From positions 1-29,177 of the forward strand of contig JADHZB010000246.1 of NCBI GenBank assembly GCA_015657535.1: DNA of 29,177 nt. The letters are read 5' to 3'. Every line of letters begins with the position of its first letter. Position 1 is the first letter of the stretch. The stretch is from Nephromyces sp. MM_2019 (Eukaryota > Apicomplexa > Aconoidasida > Nephromycida). A model generated the notes under the pieces. It saw nothing but the letters and a program-made list of their open reading frames with translations, was not told the origin of the DNA and did not search any database. Of this stretch, positions 20,032 to 29,177 are shown one piece after another. A program made the translations under genes and the position numbers.

Positions 20032-22288
20032 TTAGGATCCATTTATGTGTACAGTGGATAGTGCATATTCGAAATCGTTTATTAAATCTTCAATATTTTC
20101 AACTCCAACAGAAAAGCTGGAAAAAAGGAGTATGACAATGTTTTTATTTAAATAAAATTTAAAGGACTATCGGAGGATTGTCATTCTTAAAAATTATTTT
20201 TTTCTTACCGAACTACAGAATCAGTAATACCAACTTTGTTGCGTTCTGCTGTAGGAATAGATGAATGCGTCATTGTAGCAGGATGGTCGATAAGTGATTC
20301 CACTCCACCTAACGATTCCGCCATTGTAAAAACCTAAAATTTCGAAAAAGTTTATTGTTTGTATTTGCGATTAATTTTGTTGGATTTATAATGGAGACTG
20401 TAATTTGAAAGTTAAATAATAGGTTTATATGAATAGATTTATAAAAGATACTTTGAAATTAGCAATAAAGTTTAAAACTTCGTCTAAACTTTTAATGTTG
20501 AATTCTGCTGAAAGCATTCCACCAAAGCCATTCTTCATTTGTTTTTTTGCAATCTCATGATCAGGGTGAGATTCAAGACCTGGATAATATACCTTGGTCA
20601 CATGTGGGTGGTTGCTAAGATATTTCGCAAAGGCCATTGCATTCATCGAATGTCTTTCAGCTCTTAAATGGAGAGTTTTGATGCTGATTATAAAAAGGTA
20701 ATAGAACGGAAATATTTTATCTATCGATAATTGTATCAGCTATTTTCACCTTCTGGATATTAACCAGCAATCGAAAGGGCTGGGGTTTAAACCAAGGGCT
20801 AATCTGTGGAATTCACATTGTGAGTGGATCTTGGGATCATTTGTGATAACAGCACCCCCTATAATATCTGAATGACCACCTAGGTATTTGGTTGAGCTGT
20901 GCACGACAATGTCCGCACCAAAGTCAAGAGGGTTCTGAGTATAAGGATTGGCAAAAGTGTTGTCGACAACAGTAAGGCATCCTGAATAGATTGTATGGGA
21001 ATAATTAGTAATAGTACAAGAGGGCTCGATATATTTAGTTTCTCACCGTATTCTTTAGCTAAAGTTGATGCCTTGTGTATATCAATCACTTCCATTAATG
21101 GGTTGGTTGGAGTTTCGAAAATAAATAATTTTGGAGAGTTGTTAGCCATAACTTTCTTGAGTTCTTCCCAGTCTCCAACTTTTACAAAAATAGGTTTGAG
21201 ACCAAAGTTTTGATACTCTCTTGTGAGCATCCTATATGTCCCGCCATAGGAACTTGCAAAAGCAACAATAGATTCACATTGATGCACAGATGCAACAATG
21301 GAGGAAATTGCCGAAAGACCTTAAAAAGTATAAAATGTGCATTATTATAATTTGAAACAATGAATATTTTTGTTTTTTTGTATATTTCACCTGATGAAAA
21401 AACAGTTGCATATTTCCCGCCTTCTATTGAAGCTAATTGTTGTTCTAGTGCCTGGAAATTAGGGTTTCCTGCTCTTGTGTAGTCATAACCCTTATGAGTG
21501 TAAGGAGAATCCCTAGCGTAGGTGCTAGTCATGAATATAGGTGGTAATATAGCGCCTGTGCTTGGATCTGGTTGCTGATATACATTAAAAATAATAAAAC
21601 AAGGGGTTGATAAGTCCAATTCACAGAGTTTATGAATTCATAAACATCTTTTCTTTAGGGTTAGCATCTATATTAGAGCAAGAATGGAGTTTATGTGCCC
21701 TCTTTTAATGCTATTTCTTGCTACTTCTGGCTATTTGTTCAAGTACAGTACCTACTCATGTACTTCATGTTAATGAAGAGTAAAAATGGTAACACACTGT
21801 AACAGTTAAATCTATTGTTACAACTAAGAACATTAATTATCCTTATCATTCAGATCTTTCAGGGGTATTGAGAAGAAATTACTAAATAACAAGGTACATG
21901 TCTCTTTGGTAACCAAACTATTACTTAGCCAACAAATTGCCTATGACATAGCTTAATAAAACAACAAATCTTAAATACCAACTGAAGGCAACTCTTGTTG
22001 TTGCATCATAGAAGATCAACTTTATGCAAACTAAAAAAATCAAATTTAAGATATACCATATTAGAATTTAACTTATGTCATTCATAATCAACCCATATAT
22101 ATATAAGGAGATATCGAAGATAAATATAAAACCTTAGGTAGACTGTCTTGTGAAATTTGGTTATCTTATAAACTGATAATTCTAACCTGCCCAGCATGAA
22201 CGGCTCTAGTCCCAAATTGGGTACTTTCAAACTTTTTAGTAAAAGAAGCATTAGGATATGATTCAGGTATGCTTAATCCTTGATCCAT
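20032..22288 (-). CDS. Cystathionine gamma-lyase family PLP enzyme, copy B (canonical)
   Basis: Seven exons (22288-22187, 21574-21391, 21319-21047, 20981-20750, 20683-20452, 20333-20209, 20116-20032) join in frame to 410 aa. Seen: PLP lysine K218 in [13 protein letters not shown]193 in VVDNTF, Y66 and R68 in YTRAGNP, Y120 and R125 in SSYGGTYR, E347 in [18 protein letters not shown], and R383 in VRFSVGVE. These match the cystathionine gamma-lyase consensus, including the glutamate linked to cystathionine specificity in the yeast and human enzymes. Expected role: cytosolic cleavage of cystathionine to cysteine, or a related gamma/beta-lyase or synthase step. All six introns fall at the same positions and phases as in copy A, and exons 2, 3, 4 and 6 have identical lengths (184, 273, 232, 125). 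Introns 2-6 are only 65-118 nt; intron 1 is 612 nt. No targeting signal is obvious. Confidence 0.94.
21628..21645. repeat. Perfect 18-bp palindrome in copy B intron 1
   Basis: GTTTATGAATTCATAAAC is identical to its reverse complement. It lies in the one long intron (612 nt) of copy B, near its 3' end. A second small stem (TGTAACA/TGTTACA) lies at about 21799-21824. It may be a protein-binding site, a hairpin or chance. Confidence 0.6.
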
Positions 22289-24600
22289 ACTGAGAAATTA
22301 TACGTAAGAATGATTCAAAATATATTTAATTTTCATAATATAGTTAGGATAAATTTTGCTTAATATTGATGTTTATAATTGCAACTTATATGTAAATAAT
22401 TGTATATAAAAAATCCTTAAAAGGTTTATGGAGGAAATTAATAATTATTATTTATTTATTTATTCTATAGTTGCAGCTTGCAATGGATAATTTTATGTAT
22501 TTTTTTTTAGTTATGTGTAATAAGAAAAATAAACTATTGATTGATGCTAGTTAAGATTGCATATCCTGATGTAATCAAATTACACTTAACACATATACAT
22601 CACAACAAGTCCTTTAATAGTATAAAGAGGAAAATGTCAAATCTAAAAACACGCTGTTCAATTATTTCAAAAAGTTATTGCGCACTTAAAAAAGTCATGC
22701 TAAGCAATTGAGTTTAATTACGTGTTAGTTTGTTTGGCTTACTTTTTGTTTATTTTATGTGTTTTTAATTATAAATGTAAACAACTTGTGTTTGAGAACC
22801 ATAACATCGTCTTATCCCATTCCAAATAAATAATTCACACCTAAGATTCAATCAAATATTTGTATCATACATATTTCTAGTATATCATTTTATAAAACAG
22901 AGCTAATAATTAAATCTTGAAAATATCAGCATATATATATATATCTATATATAATTGAGATTCGTATTTCTATAAATAAAGGAAATTGATAAATGATTAA
23001 TTAATACTTGAAATAGGTATTGCTAATATATAATCCAGAAACTGTGTGCTTGACAAACTTTTATTTAGAAAAATTACATTTGTACAAACACATTTATATA
23101 TAGTAAAAATTACATGACCTAAATAAATATTTCAAGTATATACGCATAATGTATATTCCAACTTAAATGATTATATCAAATATGTCTAAAATTCAAAGAA
23201 TTTTCATTCTAAAACAACATTCACATATAAATTCATTTTAGAAAAACATAGGCCAGTTTTTGTGTCACATTGAGAGTACGTAGTGAAAATTTTGTATCTT
23301 TCAAGACATTGAGTTTATTCTCATCCAATTTACATAATCACTACAGCTTTTTCTGCAAATATATATATACTAACCATGTTGGATCAAAAATTTTTTTAAA
23401 GTTGAAATTAGGCTACAATAGATTTAGGGAATTATTACAAATAATTCTCAGGAGGATTACCTTGTTTAATAGAAATATCCAAAATAAAGATCAAGTTGTG
23501 GAAAATTAAAAGCAAATAATGTGTAAATTGTGAAAATTTTACATATGCATAAAGAAATATTAGATAGAGTGTTCAAATAAATAGAAAAAAACACTGTGGA
23601 GATGGAATATAATCAATTCGTTTATTGAGAATTTGTAATCACCGTTTCTACATATTAATTTCACACGTTCAAAATCCACACATATGATTTCCATATGTAT
23701 AATAGTTAAACTTAGCAAACTTTTACATAGAAAAAAATTCATGCATGCTCAAACCTTTCAACACCGAATTAAGAAACATAAAATTAAAACATATCAAATA
23801 TATACATTTCACACTCACATACAACAAGTTTCATACATCAAAGTTTGTTCAGACAAAAATTTCCTAACATCGGAATATATACATTGAATTTTATATACTG
23901 GAAATTAAATACAGTAAAATCTGTATACTTAAAGATCTTTTTTTACAGATTTCAATTCAAACATACTCAAATTTATAAATATATTAGCAGTACAAATGGG
24001 CAAAACTATACATGTGAATACAAAGAATGCTTCTAATTTTTAATGTGTAATTTAAAAAATCCTTATTTGATTTCTTGTTAGGATAAAACTTTGTTTGAAT
24101 ATATTAATGTACACAGAAAGTTCAATGCTTAACACACACAAATTACATGGTAGTAATAGATAAGAATATAAACAAGTACAAATATTCTAATAACATTCAA
24201 GAATCATAAAAAAAACTTCACAAGTTCAAAATTGAATATACGATTACAAAACAATTAATCACTTTACTGTGTAAAAAGCATATATAATATTTTTTAACAA
24301 CTTAGCTACTAAAGTTATGTTATATATATATATATATAAATACATTTTTAAATTTACCGGAACATATATATATATCTATTTACAAAAATTTAGACGAAAA
24401 TTACACTACATATTATAATACACATGTACATACATATATATATATATATCTATATGTGAGTGAAATTTGATAAAAAGTGAAAGACATCAAAATGTTAAGA
24501 TGTTTAGCTTGGCTTGACTTACTTCCTGTTTAATTTAAACTTGATCAATGATAAAAATGGTGTATATTTATCTGAATTAAGTTAAATTAAGAAATATCAA
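22289..24600. other. AT-rich region upstream of copy B
   Basis: Non-coding as far as can be seen, and AT-rich with few GT/CA tracts. Open frames of 60-79 codons exist (23270-23509 +, 23742-23560 -, 23684-23887 +, 23845-24036 +), but they overlap on both strands, are AIKLNFY-rich and show no motif. The part next to 22288 is the likely promoter of copy B. Confidence 0.5.
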
Positions 24601-26153
24601 CTAGGAATTAAAATTACATAGAAACCACACACGCATTTACTCACCAATACACATATATATTTGAAAACTATTTTATACTTGAGCGAGTTTGCATTGACTA
24701 ATCTACTCATGAAAAATTAGCTACAGCTCATGAGCAACCAACACATATGTTTACACACACTTATAAACACACGCACACCCATAAAGCTACATGCATACAT
24801 ATATCTATAATGATTTTTACAAATAAACACACACCCATGAGGTATGCTTAAATTTGCACACATTTTACTAATTGCTAACATCTAAGTTATATCTATACAT
24901 ATCGTGAAGAGCTCAGCTAACGTTTTGTTGCTAGCAAAAATATACAATTGGATTTCAGCACACACACACACGCACATGAAATTTTACCTATATGTTAAAC
25001 ATATAATAGCTTACACACACATATATCCCTGAAATTGTTATAAACACCTACCAATCCCTACACATGTACATTCCCTGCAAACATCTTCAATCCCTATACA
25101 CAGATAAACTTCAAAACCATCCATCCACATACATATATTTGCATTAACACATACCGGCAACCAATCACACAGACACACAAACACACATATATATGTAACT
25201 TTCCCTATACTTAAAAACATATCTTCATAATCACATATATAAATACCTACTAGCCTAAATTTCATACAAGTATTCACACATACTTTAACAATCACTTTCA
25301 TACACACACATACACACACATTAAAACATACACACACATTTATACACACAAACATATCCCTTCAAGTTTATCGAACAACTTTTCAAAATCTTACTCATCA
25401 AGAAATTAGTAATCATCCGACTGAATAATTTATCCCTAACTCGTAAGTCTACAGATTTTACACACATTTATACTATAAACAAATCACTCTAACCAAGATC
25501 TTCATTTTTGATATTAAACATACAAGTATAAGCTACACTGTGCCTGTGCAATTTCGTATTTTTGAACTCATGATTATTGGTTACTCACAGTGATAGATAT
25601 TGCCCTTACTGTATGATACATAAGCTTGTTCTATACACACACATCCACACTCTGACACACACACTTTATGAAAATACATACACACACACCCTTAGTTAAT
25701 TCATCCTGATATCTAATACACGTACATTCTCATTATACACAAAAACACACACATTTTATACACAAACATATGCTCTATATACATAGACATACATACTATA
25801 AATGTCAACACACATGCTTTAAAGACATACAAATTACTAATTGAAAGCACAAACCCTCATGAAATGTACTCACATTCATATGATATATACGTACACACAC
25901 ACTTTTTATAAAGTTGATGAGTACAAAACCCTTACTTGTCTCATACATGATGGATATACAAATATATGACACATATGTACATACTCTTTAATATCACCCA
26001 CACGTAATCAATGAGTGCACAAGCATACAATCATTGAGTATACACACAATCTAATCTTATCCCAATAAACTATTCCTTCAAACTGTTTATTATACACACA
26101 GGCTATATATAGATCTCTAATTTCTCTGTAAACACAAACACATACACACCAAA
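24601..26153. other. CA-rich upstream region of the RBM25-like gene
   Basis: From about 24630 the + strand fills with ACACAC tracts and stays CA-rich up to the RBM25-like start codon, the same arrangement as before copy A. No exon is visible. The 105-codon - strand frame at 25038-25355 is a translation of GT repeats (VCV repeats) and is not supported. Confidence 0.6.

Positions 26154-29177
<3,024 letters not shown>

Noticed and set aside
2836..22288. Idea that copy A is a pseudogene
   Set aside because: All seven exons splice in frame, catalytic residues are kept, and exon lengths equal those of copy B.
23270..24036. Four overlapping open frames of 60-79 codons on both strands
   Set aside because: Biased to Ile/Lys/Asn/Phe/Tyr as expected from AT-rich DNA, mutually overlapping and without motifs; chance is the simplest explanation.
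25038..25355. 105-codon - strand Cys/Val-rich frame
   Set aside because: It is a translation of GT repeats in the upstream region of the RBM25-like gene.

Overview
This is an AT-rich nuclear sequence from a eukaryote, most likely a single-celled one. Six spliced genes can be assembled by eye, with 24 complete GT-AG introns between them. All readable frames use the standard code, and every complete gene ends in TAA. There is no tRNA, rRNA, CRISPR array, operon or bacterial signal. The lineage cannot be fixed from the sequence; a protist such as an alveolate is a guess.

Layout. 1-2835: repeat-rich non-coding DNA, GT-rich at first and then CA-rich. 2836-5804 (+): cystathionine gamma-lyase family enzyme, copy A, 7 exons, 425 aa. 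6987-7909 (+): RRP15-like ribosome biogenesis protein, 2 exons, 227 aa. 8644-10519 (-): MGRN1/RNF157/LOG2-type RING ubiquitin ligase with an added N-terminal membrane segment, 3 exons, 444 aa. 10520-13487: TG-rich DNA with a 22-bp minisatellite and a weak candidate exon chain on the + strand. 13488-15948: plain AT-rich DNA. 15949-18046 (-): 399-aa protein with a YHGT domain resembling the C-terminal part of NEURL4-type proteins. 18047-20031: ambiguous open frames. 20032-22288 (-): second cystathionine gamma-lyase family enzyme, copy B, 7 exons, 410 aa. 22289-26153: non-coding, AT-rich and then CA-rich. 26154-29177 (+): RBM25-like splicing factor, running off the right edge in its RE/ER-rich region.

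Two large-scale patterns stand out. First, the window has two compositional compartments. About 1-13480 and 24600-29177 are saturated with strand-polarised GT/CA dinucleotide tracts. The block between about 13500 and 24600 almost lacks them, and most of its introns are short. The two gamma-lyase copies lie in different compartments but share all six intron positions and phases. Second, several introns in the GT/CA compartments start GT-rich and end CA-rich, so their ends could pair.

The genes do not form one pathway. They look like housekeeping genes: sulfur amino-acid metabolism (two copies), large-subunit rRNA processing, ubiquitin ligation and splicing regulation. The most interesting biology is the divergence of copy A at a substrate-specificity position, the self-complementary introns, and the in-frame RBM25 exon flanked by complementary repeats.
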